Part shown: piece after piece, positions 42,843-55,776 of the stretch | Position numbering within the stretch: the stretch's first letter is position 1 | Layout: each line of letters starts with the position of its first letter | From: Agapanthus africanus | Taxonomy: Eukaryota > Streptophyta > Magnoliopsida > Asparagales > Amaryllidaceae | DNA: 64,000 bases | Assembly (NCBI GenBank): GCA_030015575.1 | Contig: JASDDO010000024.1 | Span: 38,774,114-38,838,113, forward strand | Direction: 5' to 3' | The notes under the pieces: model-generated | The model's input: the letters and a program-made list of their open reading frames with translations, nothing else | Told to the model about the DNA's origin: nothing | The model's database searches: none | Position numbers and translations under genes: made by a program

Positions 42843-44714
42843 TGTAACGACCTTAAAAGTCCTATACACTTTTATGATCAAATGATAATAAAAGAGTGTA
42901 TTTCTGTTCTGATTTCGAGTTATAAGTTATTATCGATAACTTATGAACAAGAAATTCCTTGTAGCTCATTGGTTAAATCTTTACACTGTTGTCTTATAGC
43001 CTACAAGTTTGAATCCTATCAGTCCCAATTATTTATAATTTTTCTTTTTAAATTTTTTGGTAGTCCAAGAGTTGCACGTGCATTATACGGAGAAATGATG
43101 AGTTACAAATAAATCAAATAATATAAATGATACATAAATACTTAGATGAATGCACTGCACGAACCCCGAGGCAATTGCCTCTTTTTGAACGGCCAGAAAA
43201 CCGCCACCGGCGGCTCGCTTAGCTCCAAATTCTCCATCCTTTGCACGTGCATCCTTTCAGCTCCCTACTACTCTTTTTTTCTATTTGATTTCCCTGAATT
43301 TAACCAGAGAATCGTCAGACCTTTCATTTCTACAATTAATCCTTTTTAATTCTTATTAATTATTTTTAATTATCCATACATCTATCCCTCACTCACTATA
43401 AATACCTAGACCAGTTCTAGCTCTCCGCCTAAGCATACCAGTCTCTCAAATCTATATTCTCTCTCAAAATTCTTAAGCACTCAAGTTCCCTCAAGGAGTC
43501 AAGCATGTTTCTTCCCTTTCGCGTCGTCGTTCTCTCAAGATCCTTCATCCCTCTCCGTTGCTCCACAACTCGCCTAAGTGACGTCAGTAGATCAAGCTCG
43601 CCCCCTACTCGCATTCATGGTTTTGGTTCTACAAACCGATGCCTATACTTTTCCTTCTCATTCGTACGAGCACAAACGCGCAACGGTAAGTCCTCTCATT
43701 CTCTCTATTTTCCTTCTTGTATGCTTTCCTCATTTTTTATGACCATGTCGCCACACCTCGTTATTAGTAACTACGTAAGTCCCAAATTTTATTTCCTTTC
43801 ATTTTTATCACCGTCTTTTGAATCAAATGACAACATAATAGTTTCTAAATCATAATTACTCCATGTGTATATAAATAAATACGATTACCATTACTATAAA
43901 ATTTGTGACTCATGAATCACTTTTGAATGAAAATTACTAGTTATTTTACAGAGTTTCACGAAATGTTGACAAAACACTATAAATTGATAGATACCAATTT
44001 ACGAATAAATACCATAATCTTTCTTATATCAATGCTAGTCCCCATGTCTTGTGAATTTAGAATATGCATGGGGTAATGACCTACCCCCACTTATGTACAC
44101 ATGGAAAATATAGCACGATCATTGTTTGTCACAAAAAAAGTATTTCGCTAAAATACCCTCACGTTCAAAATACGATAAATTAATGATAATTCAAAATTTT
44201 TGTAATTACGCCTCTACAACCTTCGTTAGGGTCTCGTTTGTGGATGGGGCAGGCCATCGCACGTTCTTAAGATAGTAGAATGAGATGCAGAACTCCTCAA
44301 GAAGAATTCGGTCTCAAAAGGAATAAAATACAGTTATAAAAGAAAATACGACTTTTAAAATATGTTAAAATAATTGGATAAATATTAAAACATTTTTCAT
44401 AAAACCCCTCGAGAAATGCAAACAATATAAACATAATTGAAACAACAAAATTAAATCTTTAAGGACACTAGATAAATATATGTTTAAATAGTATCATTTC
44501 TTTTGAGCCCTAGGGAGCCAGAGAAAGTGTGTGTTTGCCTACTCAGGTTAGACAACACTGCAACTTACCGAGTTATCAATGACAATTGTCTTGGAAAAAG
44601 ACATAAATCTTGTCGTCCATATGCAGCAGTTGTCCGATAATTTCTGAACTTAAGAATTTACAAGATTAAAGCCGTTCAAAATATTTAAATCTAGTAATTT
44701 GAAATGGCTATAAT
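42843..44714 (+). mobile_element. Partial Tekay/Del-like LTR, diverged
   Basis: It starts TGTAACGACCTTAAAAGTCC and is collinear with the first 1.8 kb of the LTR at 45,009: a tRNA-like module at the same offset, the TCGCACGTTCTTAAGATAGTAG segment (split here as two short blocks), and the GCCCTAGGGAGCCAGAGAAAG block near 44,508. The remaining part of the LTR is not seen next to it, because the TRIM begins at 44,715. It is more diverged than the other Tekay LTRs here. Confidence 0.8.
42957..43024 (+). other. tRNA-like module in the 42.8-kb Tekay LTR
   Basis: A-box-like TAGCTCATTGGTTAAATC is followed after about 27 bases by B-box-like AGTTTGAATCC. It lies 115-120 bp into the LTR. Not taken as a functional tRNA gene. 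Confidence 0.5.
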
Positions 44715-45004
44715 TGTCACGCCCCACCCCAATACACAGAGTATTGTCCGCTCTGGCCGAAACCGCATGGTTTTGTCCTTCGAGATGAACCGGACCCGAC
44801 CAGGGGCAACTTCCCAGGAGGTCACCCATCCCAGAACTTCCCTGGCTCGAGCACGCTTAACTATAGAGTTCTCAATCTTCTATAGTGCCGGTTCACTTTT
44901 AAAAGGCGCCTCTGTATTGAAGAGTGGTATCATTTCATTTATAGTTCCGGATCTTCCCTCTTTCGGAATGTATTATTCCACATTGTTCTACAGTTGGCCC
45001 CACA
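44715..45004 (-). mobile_element. Cassandra-type TRIM, one LTR (3' LTR in sense) with 5S rRNA sequence
   Basis: In sense it begins TGTGGGGCCAACTG and ends GGTGGGGCGTGACA (290 bp, TG…CA). It contains a 5S-rRNA-like segment at 44,809-44,866: sense phrases TTAAGCGTGCTCGAGC and GGGATGGGTGACCTCCTGGG match the 3' half of plant 5S rRNA. LTRs carrying 5S sequence are the hallmark of Cassandra TRIMs. Its other half is at 55,488-55,776, the two being separated by a Tekay insertion. Confidence 0.75.
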
Positions 45005-45008
45005 GATT

Positions 45009-47790
45009 TGTAACGACTCTGAATTTACTGTACGGAATTTTCCAGTTTAATGTACAGAAATGAGTTATACAGCCTGAATTTGAGTTATAAGTAAATTTTG
45101 TTAAATAATAGTAAAAAGCAACTTGTAGCTCACTGGTAAAGCCCTTGCACTGCTGTGAGTCCCCATCAGACATATTTTTTTCTGATTTTTCTTTTGAATT
45201 TTTTAGAAACCCAAAAGTTTACACGTGCAATACATATAAAAATGAAAAGTCAGAAAAATCAAATATGTGCAAAAGAGTTTAAACACTGAGTTGTACACGT
45301 GGCACAAATCCAGAGGCTTGAAGCCCTAGATTAGCCGGCGGATATGGGGATTGGGCCGGTACCGACGGGTGAAACGAGGCCAAAGGGCCCTGGGCTTTGT
45401 ACACTCGACTCTTCCCCTACCCCTAACTCCTCTGCACAACAGAGCTCATTCAATTCCGAATTTATCATCTTTTTAATGCATTTTAATTCACCATTTTGAT
45501 TCCAAAACCCTAATTCTATACTATAAATACCATCCCACCCTTTGGCTCAATATCGTTCTGAAAATTCTAACCAAAACTCTCAAAATTTCGTTAATACAAG
45601 TAAAGTAAAAGAGGAGTTAGCAAGTAATCAACTTCCGGCGAGAATCGAAACAAATTCCGGCGATTCCGCGACGCCACAAAGTTCAACTCTCCTTCTTCAA
45701 CCTTTCTTTGAGCTAATCTAGTAGTAAGTTCCTTCCAATCTTCTTTTCTCCTCTTTAAAAATTCATTTTAAATCGAATATCGGTAAGTGGAGTTAATACC
45801 GATATCTCTCTTCTAAACCCTAAAAACTCCCCTTTTTCTTACATATTGTTCATCCAAATTTTACACAATAATTGTAATCTTAATTATAAATGTTTAGAAT
45901 AAATTTTGACCTAGAATTCCATGCAAAATAACTTTAACTTAAGTTTTTCTTTTAAAATACCATGAACGTTAAATATCATCTCTTTTAGTATCGTTTAAAC
46001 ATATCTTAGGAAAACTTCACGGGGTAACGACATAACCCTCACATACACTCTTGTTCCATAGCACAATGCCTTTGTGTGAATTTTGGTTACGAAGAAAATA
46101 TTACATTAAAATACCACTCACTTTTTAAAAACGGTTTTCTTTTATAACAGTATTCTTAATTCTTTGAAAATATACATCTATAACCCTCTTTTGGGGACCC
46201 ACTATTGAATGGTGCGGATTATCGCACATCTTTGGGCTAGTAGAGCGAGATGCAGACATTTTCACGGAGCATTCGGTCTAGAAAGGTTTTAAATACGGTT
46301 TTTAAGAAAAACGTATTTTTCTACTTAAATAAAATTTAATTTTTAATAATTATATAAAATTAAAAAATCCTTATATTTTCAAAATATAATAAACTTATAT
46401 TTTTTTTAAATGAAAGAATTACAAGTTTCACCAAAATACCATCAAGATACAAACAAAAGACAAGTTTTACAATAAAATACCATAAACTTTCCAAGCTATG
46501 TAATTCTCACTAAAATACTCAAATCCTTAAAATTCACATCCATAAAAACCCTAAATAATGTAAATAACTACTCGAGATTTATTTTGAAATTTTATTAAAT
46601 TTTTTTTCATAAAACCTCCTCGAGTTATATAAAATAATATTTAAGGACTTTAGTAAATATAGGTTTAAGCGGGATCAATACTCTTGAGACCCAGGGAGAC
46701 GGAGAAAGTGAGTGCTTGCCTATTTAAGGTAGACAACATAACGGAGTTATTGATGATAATTGTCTTGGAAAAAGACACAAATCCTGTCGTCCGTGTACAG
46801 CAGTTACCGATAACTCCCGAACTTAATTCAGGATCTAAATCAGTTACAAGTGTCTGACTCAAACCTGAATCCAAACTCAAATCAAAGTCCAATTCAAATA
46901 TGAATCCAAAGTCTAACATGAATACTTGAACATGAACATGAATACTTGAATTCAAACTTCAATATCAACATGAATACTTGACTTGACTAGACCGAACTAT
47001 GGTTATAACTTGACATGATTTCTTGAATACATGATTACATCCTGAACCTGACTACTTGAACAACTTGTATCCATGGTTTCAACAAGACTTGTAAATATAA
47101 CTCTATACAATATATCACACGGGGATAACAGGGTAGATTGGTACAGAACGTATAGCGTGGCACGAGATGGTCACTTAAAAGACACCTACATGAACTCTCG
47201 TGCCGTTGTCCTGTGGGTTTTGACGAGGCCTTATACTACATGTTACCATAGTCCACGGGGTAAGATGGACTCCTCTCATATACACAAATACCTTCTGTAC
47301 CCAGCTACAAACAATCACGTTAGAATAACAATCATATACCTGTACAACTGACCAGTTTCATTTCATATTACTTGTTATATTTCATTCCTTCTTTTGGGAC
47401 TTACCGAGCGCCAGTTCGCTGACGATATTCTCTCTATTTCTTTCTTTGGAATGTTCGTCAGGAGGATCGGACTCTTAGGAGATTGAGCCTAGCCAGGAGG
47501 ATGTGGACCTTCTCACCGCGCAGCCGGACTTCTAGCTCTCATGTACTTACTTTTAGTTTTTATGCCACTGTTTAAGTATTGCTTTATATCATTGTATCTT
47601 TTCTTTTCAAAGAAGTTGTATTTTAAAGATGAATGTTGATAAAAGTTATTGTTTATATTTTTATATCTCTTGTCATTCTTGTGCATTTTATATATATTGC
47701 TTAATTATACTTAACGTATTTATTTCTTAGTAAATACGTTGTGGTCCGCCACGTCACCGTTTCCATCTATTGGGAAGCGGGGCGTGACAG
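45009..47790 (+). repeat. 5' LTR of the Tekay element (2,782 bp)
   Basis: Matches 52,674-55,487 throughout. The tRNA-like module is at 45,122-45,172 and its B-box half is missing compared with the other LTR, which accounts for part of the length difference. The sequence after the LTR end (GGTTTTGTTGGTGACC) is not a standard initiator-Met primer-binding site. Confidence 0.93.
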
Positions 47791-47933
47791 GTTTTGTTGG
47801 TGACCCATGCAGGTCAGTTCTGCATGAATTCTTAAGCAATATATCACAAGAATAATAAGAATCAGTAACTATACATTCCTTACATTTCAAATTCCTTGAA
47901 TCTATCTTAACCTTTCTTTTTCTATCAAGGTCA

Positions 47934-49240
47934 TGGATTCCCCCAACAATACAAGCACGGACATCAATGGAAACACTCCACCACCTACTCTACCACCACC
48001 ACCTACCGTTGCAGCTCCCATAACCGAGCAAACGGTACTGCTTGAGGGGATCAAGAGCCTCTTGGAGGGTTAGCAGCAGCAGAATGCTATCCTCATGCAT
48101 CGCCCAGAAGTCGAGGCACCCGGAGTCAAGCAATTCCGGGCACTGCATCCGAAAAATTTCTCAGGAAAAAAGAGCCCACTGGAGCCGGATGAATGGGCTC
48201 AGTCAATAGAAGATGACCTGGCAGCAGCATAAGTGCCAAAAATTCCTTGGGTGAGAGTTGCGAAGATGCAACTAACAGACAACGCCAGAGTCTGGTGGAA
48301 GGCTGAAGAAAGCCGTCTCGCCCAACCGATTGAATGGAAGACGTTTCGCGATATGTTCGACGCGAAATACTTCCCTGAGACTGTCCGTTTCGACATGGAA
48401 CTGCAGTTCATCCACTTACAACAAGGCTCGATGTGGAGCAAGTATGTGGATGAATACGATGCTGAGTTTACCATACTTAGCAGGTTCGCGGCATACCCGA
48501 TTCCTACTGCTGAGATCTGGGCATGAAGATTTCAACAAGGGTTGGACCCGGAAATCCAAGCTGCACTCGCTACAGGGGATTTCCCAACCCATGAGCTTGC
48601 TCTGAAGGCTGCCCGACGCTATGAGGCAGTTGTGAAGAAAAAGGGCATACCGCAGACTGCCGGTGTGAAACGCCCTGCCACACAGATAGCAGAAGAAGCC
48701 TCTTCCAGGCCAAGTTTTGCATCCGGGAGGATCATTTAACCGGCTCAGTCCAGACTTTTATTTCTACTGTAAGAGGAATGGACACCTGGCGAAAGATTTC
48801 AGGCGTGCAAATGGCCTGCGTTTGGTTTGTGGAGCAACCACTCACGCCATAGGAGCATGTCCATATCGACTCAACCCGGCTCCAACACCTAGACCCGCAA
48901 TCATGGTTCCACAGCGGCCAGCTATTCAGGCTCCTGCACCTCGTCTAGCTCTCCCTGCTTCACCTCCACATGGACCTCCTGCACAGCCTCCTTGTCAATT
49001 CCATCAGGCACAGAGGAACATGCCTCAAGGGCATAGAAACGTGCCCCAGGGACAGAGGAATGTGCCTCCAGTAAGGAGGAATGTACTTAGACGTCAGGCT
49101 TTCACAATGACGGTTGAGGAAGCCGAAGCCACCGGCCAAGTTATCACTGGTAATTCCCAATCCTTTCACATCTTTTCAATCCTTGTATATCACTATATTT
49201 CACCTGTATCTAAAAACAACCTCACACAACTTAGGTACTA
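47934..49240 (+). pseudogene. Broken gag region of the Tekay element
   Basis: Retrotransposon gag landmarks are visible: NARVWWKAEE, WKTFRDMFDAKYFPE, HLQQGSMWSKYVDEYDAEFT, and FQQGLDPEIQ near 48,535. A Pro-rich tail and a remnant of a zinc knuckle (FYCKRNGHLAKDF near 48,765) follow. Several breaks are present. Confidence 0.85.
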
Positions 49241-52200
49241 TACTAGTAACCACCTTTCCTGTACTCGCACTGTTTGACTCTGGAGCATCACCCTGTTTCA
49301 TGTCCCAACGATTTATGAGAACACATGCGATTCCCGTGAAGCCACTCATTTCAAGCTGGAATGTCAGTTCCGGGAATAGAGTATTAAAAGCAACTATGGG
49401 ATTTAATCAGTGTCCAGTTGTAGTTTGCGGACGAGAATTCTACGCGAATTTCAAAGTACTAGATGTCCCAAACTTCGATGTTGTCTTGGGAATGGACTGG
49501 CTGGGAGTTTTCTATGCTACGATTGACTGCCGTCAAAGAAGGGTAGTATTTGAGATACCAGATCACCTAGTCTTCTACTTCAAGAGTGAAGACAGAACGT
49601 TGGAGCCAGGAATCTTCCGTGCCAAACCAAATAATGCAGAAGTGTTTACTCTACCGTTGGAAGAAGAGAAGCCAGAGGTAGTTCGAGAGTTCGAGAATGT
49701 GTTCTCTGAAGATATAACAGGTTTGCCTCTCGATCGAGCTCTTGAATTCAGCATTGATTTACTATCTGGTACGCAATTAGTGATCAAAGCTCCATACCGA
49801 TTAAGTCCAGAAGGATTGAAGGAGGTCTGTACTCAGTTGGACGAACTCCTGAAGAAAGGTTGGATTTTCCCAGAACTTCAAGCTGGGGATCTTCGGTTTT
49901 ATTGGTGAAGAAGAAAGAAGGTTCATACAGGATGTGTGTGGATTATCGAGCTCTAAACGAAGTGACGATTAAGAACAAGTATCCACTATCGCGCATCGAT
50001 GATCTTTTCGATCAGCTAAGTGGGTCTTGTATATTCTCAAAGCTAGACCTTCGTTCGGATTATCATCATGTGAAGGTCAAAGAGTACAACATTCCGAAAA
50101 CGGCGTTCAGGACTCGATATGGTCATTATGAGTATCCCGTAATGCCATTTGGAGTGACCAATGCACCTTCTATATTCATGAATCTGATGAACCAAGTTTT
50201 CCGAGAGTACTTAGACATGTTCGTTGTCATTTTTATTGACGACATCCTGGTGTATTCAAAGGATCGGAAAGAACACGCCGAGAATTTACGAACTGGAGAC
50301 ATTGCGACAACATCAGCTCTATGCCAAGTACAACAAGTGTGAATTTTGGCTAGATCAATTCAGATTTCTCGGACATATCGTTTCAGGCGAAGGAATTTCA
50401 GTAGATCCAGCTAAGGTGTCAGCTGTCAGCGAATGGCCGATACCAAAGACGGTGAAGGATATACAAAGTTTCTTGGGATTAGAAGGATACTATCGAAGAT
50501 TCATTGAAGGCTTTTCGAATATTGCAGCACCCTTGATCAAGCTCACACGTAAAGATGAAGTATTCGTGTGGTCAGAAGCATGTGAAACAGCTTTTGTAGA
50601 ACTCAAATCAAGATTAATTTCAGCTCCTATTCTCGGAATACTGGATCAATCTGGAGGATTCGTCGTACATTGTGATGCGTCTGGTAAGGCATTAGAATGT
50701 ATTCTACACCAGCATGAAAAAGTTATAGTTTTTGCATCAAGACAGCTGAAAGTTCATGAGCGCAACTATCCAACACATGATCTGGAGTTGGCAGTCGTTA
50801 TCTTTGCACTTAAGATTTGGCGCCACTGTTTTCTGGGAGAACGAGTGGATATATACACTGACCATAAAAGTCTGAAGTATGTGTTTACTCATAAGGAATT
50901 AAACATGAGGCAGAGAAGATTGCTAGAACTCATGGTGGACTTCGACATCAACCTACAGTATCATCCAGGAAAGGTGAATGTAGTTCCTGATGCACTTAGC
51001 CGCCAGCCATTAGCAATGAATCTCACCGCTCAGTGGAAGCTACAACAGGAATTGCACGGATTGGCAATCGAAGTAGTTATGCCAGGTAACACTTCATATT
51101 TGATGAACTTACAAGTCCAGTCTACTATTGTCAATCAGATCAAAGCAGCTCAAGTAAGTGATGCCAAGCTACAGAAGATCCGAGAACAAGTAGAAAGTGG
51201 ACTTCTAACTGATTTCATCATCCACGAAGATGGATCCTTGAGATATGGAAGTCGATTATGTGTACCAAACGGTTTAGTTCGAGAAGAGTTGATGAAAGAA
51301 ACTCATAGCTCTCCTTATTCTGTACACCCCGGTGGTGTGAAAATGTATAAGAATCTACAGCAACACCACTGGTGGCATGGGATGAAGCGCGAAGTAGCCA
51401 GAAACGTAGCCAATTGTTTGGTGTGTCAGCAAGTAAAGGCTGAACATCACAGAACTGCTGGTCTACTTCAGCCGTTACCAATCCTAGAATGGAAATGGCA
51501 GCACATTATCATGGACTTCGTGACTGCCCTTCCTCGCAGCACGAAGGGTAACGACGTAGTATGGGTTATTGTGGATCGACTCACCAAGTCGGCTCACTTT
51601 ATTCCCTTTCGAGTTGGCCAATCTACCGAGACGTTAACAAAGAAGTACATGGAGGTAAAAATGAATCTAAAGTAAAATTTAACCTCAAAGTATACTAAAT
51701 TTGATACCAAAGAACTCATGCAGAAGATCGTGAGATTACATGGAGTACCGGTTTGCATCGTCTCCGATCGTGATACCAGATTCTGATCACAATTTTAGCA
51801 GGGTCTGCAAGCTAGCCTGGGAACGAGTATGAACTTCAGCACGGCTTACCATCCACAAACGGACGGAAAATCCGAGCGAACAATTCAGATTTTAGAGGAC
51901 ATGCTAAGAGCTTGTATGTTAGACTTCGGAGGTTCGTGTGAAGATCGCCTACACCTTGTGGAATTTCATATAACAACAACTATCAGGCGAGCATTGGAAT
52001 GTCACTATTTGCAGCACTCTACGGACGGAAGTGTCGTTCACCGCTAAGTTAGGACAACATCGGAGATCGTGAACTCCTTGGACCAGAGATGATCGTGGCA
52101 ACTGTGGATGTAGTTTGCACGATCAGGGAAAGAATGCGCATAGCCCAAGATAGACAGAAGCATTAGGCTGATGCAAAGCGCCGACATCTGGAGTTCCAAC

Positions 52201-52616
52201 CTGGAGACCATATTTTTCTAAAGATATATCCAAACAGAGCAGTGGTCCGCTTTGGCAAGATGGGTAAGCTCAGTCCAAGATACATAGGACCGTTCGACAT
52301 ACTCGAACGTGTTGGAGAAGTGGCATACCATTTGGCACTACTACCGTCATTGGAAGGAGTGCACAACGTGTTCCACATATTCTAGCTACGAAGATATATG
52401 AGCGACCCTAGCCACATCCTTAATAACTCAGAGCTCACAGTCCAGATTGACCTGACTTGCGAGCAACAACCCGTTGAGATCCTGGATCGAAAGGTGAAGA
52501 CATTACGGAATAAGGAAGTAAATTTGGTCCGAGTGATGTGGAGAAAAGAATCACCAGGGAATCAACGTGGGAACGAGAAGAAAACATGCGTACAAGATAC
52601 CCTCACTTATTTGTAA
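49241..52616 (+). pseudogene. Broken pol region of the Tekay element, with chromodomain-like tail
   Basis: Parts in order: protease (LALFDSGASPCF near 49,262); RT about 49,860-50,330 ([31 protein letters not shown] near 50,235); RNase H about 50,600-51,000 (YTDHKSLKYVF, PDALSR); integrase about 51,300-52,050 (NCLVCQQVKAEHHRTAGLLQ, IMDFVTALPRS, STAYHPQTDGKSERTIQILE); C-terminal region about 52,400-52,610 (EQQPVEILDRKVKTLRNKEV) of the Tekay chromodomain-like type. The set fits a chromovirus of the Tekay/Del branch. Several breaks are present, so no full polyprotein is expected. Confidence 0.9.
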
Positions 52617-52673
52617 ATTAGTCCCTATGTAAATGTAAATTTCGAAGACGAAATATTTATAAAGATGGTAGAA

Positions 52674-55487
52674 TGTAACGACTCTGAATTTACTGTACGG
52701 AATTTTCCAGTTTAATGTGCAGAAATGAGTTATACAGCCTGAGTTTAAGTTATAAGTAAATTTTGTTAAATAACATTAAGAAACAACTTGTAGCTCACTG
52801 GTAAAGCCCTTGCACTGCTGTAACGTAGCCCGTGTTCGATCCCTATCAGACACATTATTTTTTTATGATTTTTCTTTTTAACTTTTTGGAAGCCCAAAAG
52901 TTTACGTGCAATACACATAAAAATGAAAAGTCAGAAAAATCAAACATGTGCAAAAGGGTTTAAACACTGAGTTGTATACATGTCACAAATCCAGAGGCTT
53001 GAAGCCCTAGATCGGCCGGCGAATATGGGGATTGGGCCGGTATCGACGGGTGAACCGAGGCCAAAGAGCCCCGGGCTTTGCACACTCGACTCTTCCCCTA
53101 CTCCTAACTCCTCTGCACTGTTTGATTGCCCTACAATCAAATAGAACTCCTTAAATTCACAATTTAACATCTTTTTAATGCATTTTAATTCACCATTTTA
53201 ATTCCAAAACCCTAATTCTATACCATAAATACCACCCCACCCTTTGGCTCAATATCATTCTGAAAATTCTAGCCAAAACTCTCAAAATTTCTTAAGTACA
53301 AGTGGAGTAAAAGATGAGTTAGCAAGCGATCAACTTTCGGCGATGATCGAAGCAAATTCCGGCGATTCCGCGATGCCACGAAGTTCAACTCTCCTTCTTC
53401 AACCTTTCTTTGAGCTAATCTAGTAGTAAGTCCCTTCCAATCTCCTTTTCTCTTCTTTAAAAATTCATTTTAAAACGAATATCGGTAAGTAGAGTTAATA
53501 CCGATATCTACCTTCTAAATCTTACAAACTCCCCTTTTTCTTACATATTGTTCATCCAAATTTTACACAATAATTGTAATATTAATTAAAAATGTTTAGA
53601 ATAAATTTTGACCTAGAATTCCATGCAAAATAACTTTAACTTAAGTTTTTCTTTTAAAATACCATGAACTTTAAATATTATCTCTTTTAGTATCGTTTAA
53701 ACATACCTTAGGAAAACTTCACGGGGTAACGACCTACCTCTCACATACACTCTTGTTCCATAGCACGATACCTTTATGTGAATTTTGGTTACAAAGAAAA
53801 TATTACTTTAAAATACCACTCACTTTAAAAAAACGGTTTTCTTTTAAAACAGTAATCTTAATTCCTTTGCGAATATGCCTCTACAACCCTCTTTGGGGCC
53901 CCGCTATTGGATGGTGCGGATTATCGCACATTCTTGGGCTAGTAGAGCGAGATGCAGACCTCCTCATGGAGCATTCGGTCTCGAAAGGTTTTAATTACGG
54001 TTTTTAAGAAAAACGCATTTTTTTTACTTAAATAAAATTTAATTTTTAATAATTATATAAAATTACAAAATCCATATATTTTCAAAATATAATAAACTTA
54101 CATTTTTTTAAATGAAAGAATTACAAGTTTCACCAAAATACCATCAAGATACCAACAAAAGACAAGTTTTACAATAAAATATCATGAACTTTCCAAGCTA
54201 TGTAATTATCACTAAAATACCTCAAATCCTTAAAATTCACATACATGAAAACCTTACATAATATAAATAAGTACTCGAGATTTATTTTAAAATTTTATTA
54301 AATTTTTTTTTCATAAAACCCGCTCGAGTTATTTTAGTAAATATAGGTTTAAGCGGGATCAAATCTCTTGAGCCCCAGGGAGCCGGAGAAAGTAAGTGCT
54401 TGTCTATTTAAGATAGAAAATATAACAGAGTTATCAATGGTAATTGTCTTGGAAAAGACACAAATCCTGTCGTCCATGTGCAACAGTTACCGATAACTCC
54501 CGAACCTAATTCAGGATCTAAATCGGTTACAAGTGTCTGACTCGGTCTGAGTCTAACTCAAACTTGAATCCAAACTCAAATCAGAGTCCAATTCAAACAT
54601 GAATTCAAATTCTAACATGAATACTTGAACATGAACATGAATACTTGAATTCAAACTTCAATATCAACATGAATACTTGACTTGACTTAACCGAACCATG
54701 GTTCTAACTTGGCATAACTTCTTGAATACATGATTATATCCTGAACCTGACTACTTGAACAACTTGTATCCATGGTTTCGACAAGACTTGTAAATATAAC
54801 TCTATACAATACATCAGGCGGGGATAACGGGGTAGATTTGTACGGAACATATAGCGTGGTACAAGATGGTCACTTAAAAGACACCTACATGAACTCTTGT
54901 GCCGTTGTCCCATAGGTTTTGATGGGGCCTTGTACTACATGTTACCATAGTCCACGGGTAAGATGGACTCCTCTCGTATACACAAATACCTTCTGTACCA
55001 AGTTACAAACAACTACGTTAGAATAACAATCATATACCTGTACAACCGACCAGTTTCATTTCATATTACTTGTTAAATTCCATTCCTTCTTTTGGGACTT
55101 ACCGAGCGCAAGTTCGCTGACGACATTCCCTCTATTTCTTTATTTGGAATGTTCGTCAGGAGGACCGGACTCTCAGGAGATCGAGCCTAGCCAGGAGGAC
55201 GTGGACCAGCTCTCCGTGCCGCCGGACTTCTAGCTCTCTTGTTCTTACTTTCAGTTTGTATGCCACTGTTTAGGTATTGCTTTATATCATTGTATCTTTC
55301 CTTTTCAAAGAAGTTGTATTGTAAAGATGAATGTTAATAAAAATTGTTGTTTATATTTTTATATCTTTTGTCATTCTTGTGCATTTTATATATATTGCTT
55401 AATTACGCTTAACGTATTTATTTCTTAGTAAATATGTTGCGGCCCGCCACGTCACCGTTTCCGTCTATTAGGAAGCGGGGCATGACA
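52674..55487 (+). repeat. 3' LTR of the Tekay element (2,814 bp)
   Basis: Starts TGTAACGACTCTG after a degenerate polypurine stretch (AAAGATGGTAGAA) and ends GCGGGGCATGACA. It contains the best preserved tRNA-like module of the window, at 52,788-52,850. Confidence 0.93.
52788..52850 (+). other. tRNA-like module in the Tekay 3' LTR
   Basis: A-box-like TAGCTCACTGGTAAAGC (52,791-52,807) and B-box-like TGTTCGATCCC (52,833-52,843) have tRNA-like spacing. It begins about 115 bp into the LTR. I see no clear acceptor stem, so it is probably a relic or a borrowed pol III signal. Confidence 0.55.
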
Positions 55488-55776
55488 GGATTCAAGAGGT
55501 GGCCCCCACAGATTCAAGAGGTGGCCCCTGCCCCCTTGGCATGACACTTGGCATGACACTTTGTTCCGTGTGGCACTTTGTTCTGTGAGTAAGAACCAGA
55601 TCCCGACATTCTCCCTACATTTGAACAATGGTTCGTCCTCAAACCACATACCTACTATTGAGGGACCAGCTTTGATACCATTATGTCACCCCCACCCCCA
55701 ATACAGTGAGTATTGTCCGCTCTGGCCGAAACCGAACGGTTTTGTCCATCGGGGCGAACCGGACCCGACCAGGGGC
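55488..55776 (-). mobile_element. Cassandra-type TRIM, internal domain and start of the other LTR
   Basis: In sense, a partial LTR (55,776-55,684, ending GGGGGTGACA) is followed by a primer-binding site TGGTATCAAAGCT (55,680-55,668) resembling the initiator-Met complement, then about 180 bp of internal non-coding sequence. The LTR part matches 44,715-44,808 (TATTGTCCGCTCTGGCCGAA in both, plus strand). A 23-bp direct duplication (GATTCAAGAGGTGGCCC) is at 55,489-55,530. The LTR is cut at 55,777 by another LTR before the 5S part. Confidence 0.75.

Larger units (their letters stand above)
45009..55487 (+). mobile_element. Ty3/Gypsy Tekay/Del-like element (chromovirus), complete in length
   Basis: Two LTRs (45,009-47,790 and 52,674-55,487) flank gag, protease, RT, RNase H and integrase in Gypsy order. 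The LTRs start TGTAACGACTCTG and end GCGGGGC(A/G)TGACA. The target duplication is AGATT (45,004-45,008) against GGATT (55,488-55,492), one base different. It sits inside a TRIM, between the TRIM's LTR and internal domain. Sampled LTR segments differ by roughly 3-7 percent, suggesting about 2 million years. The coding part is broken, with roughly six to ten breaks. Confidence 0.93.

Noticed and set aside
52788-52850. A functional host tRNA gene
   Set aside because: A- and B-box-like parts are present, but I cannot see a matching acceptor stem, and the module recurs at a fixed LTR offset, so it is part of the LTR.
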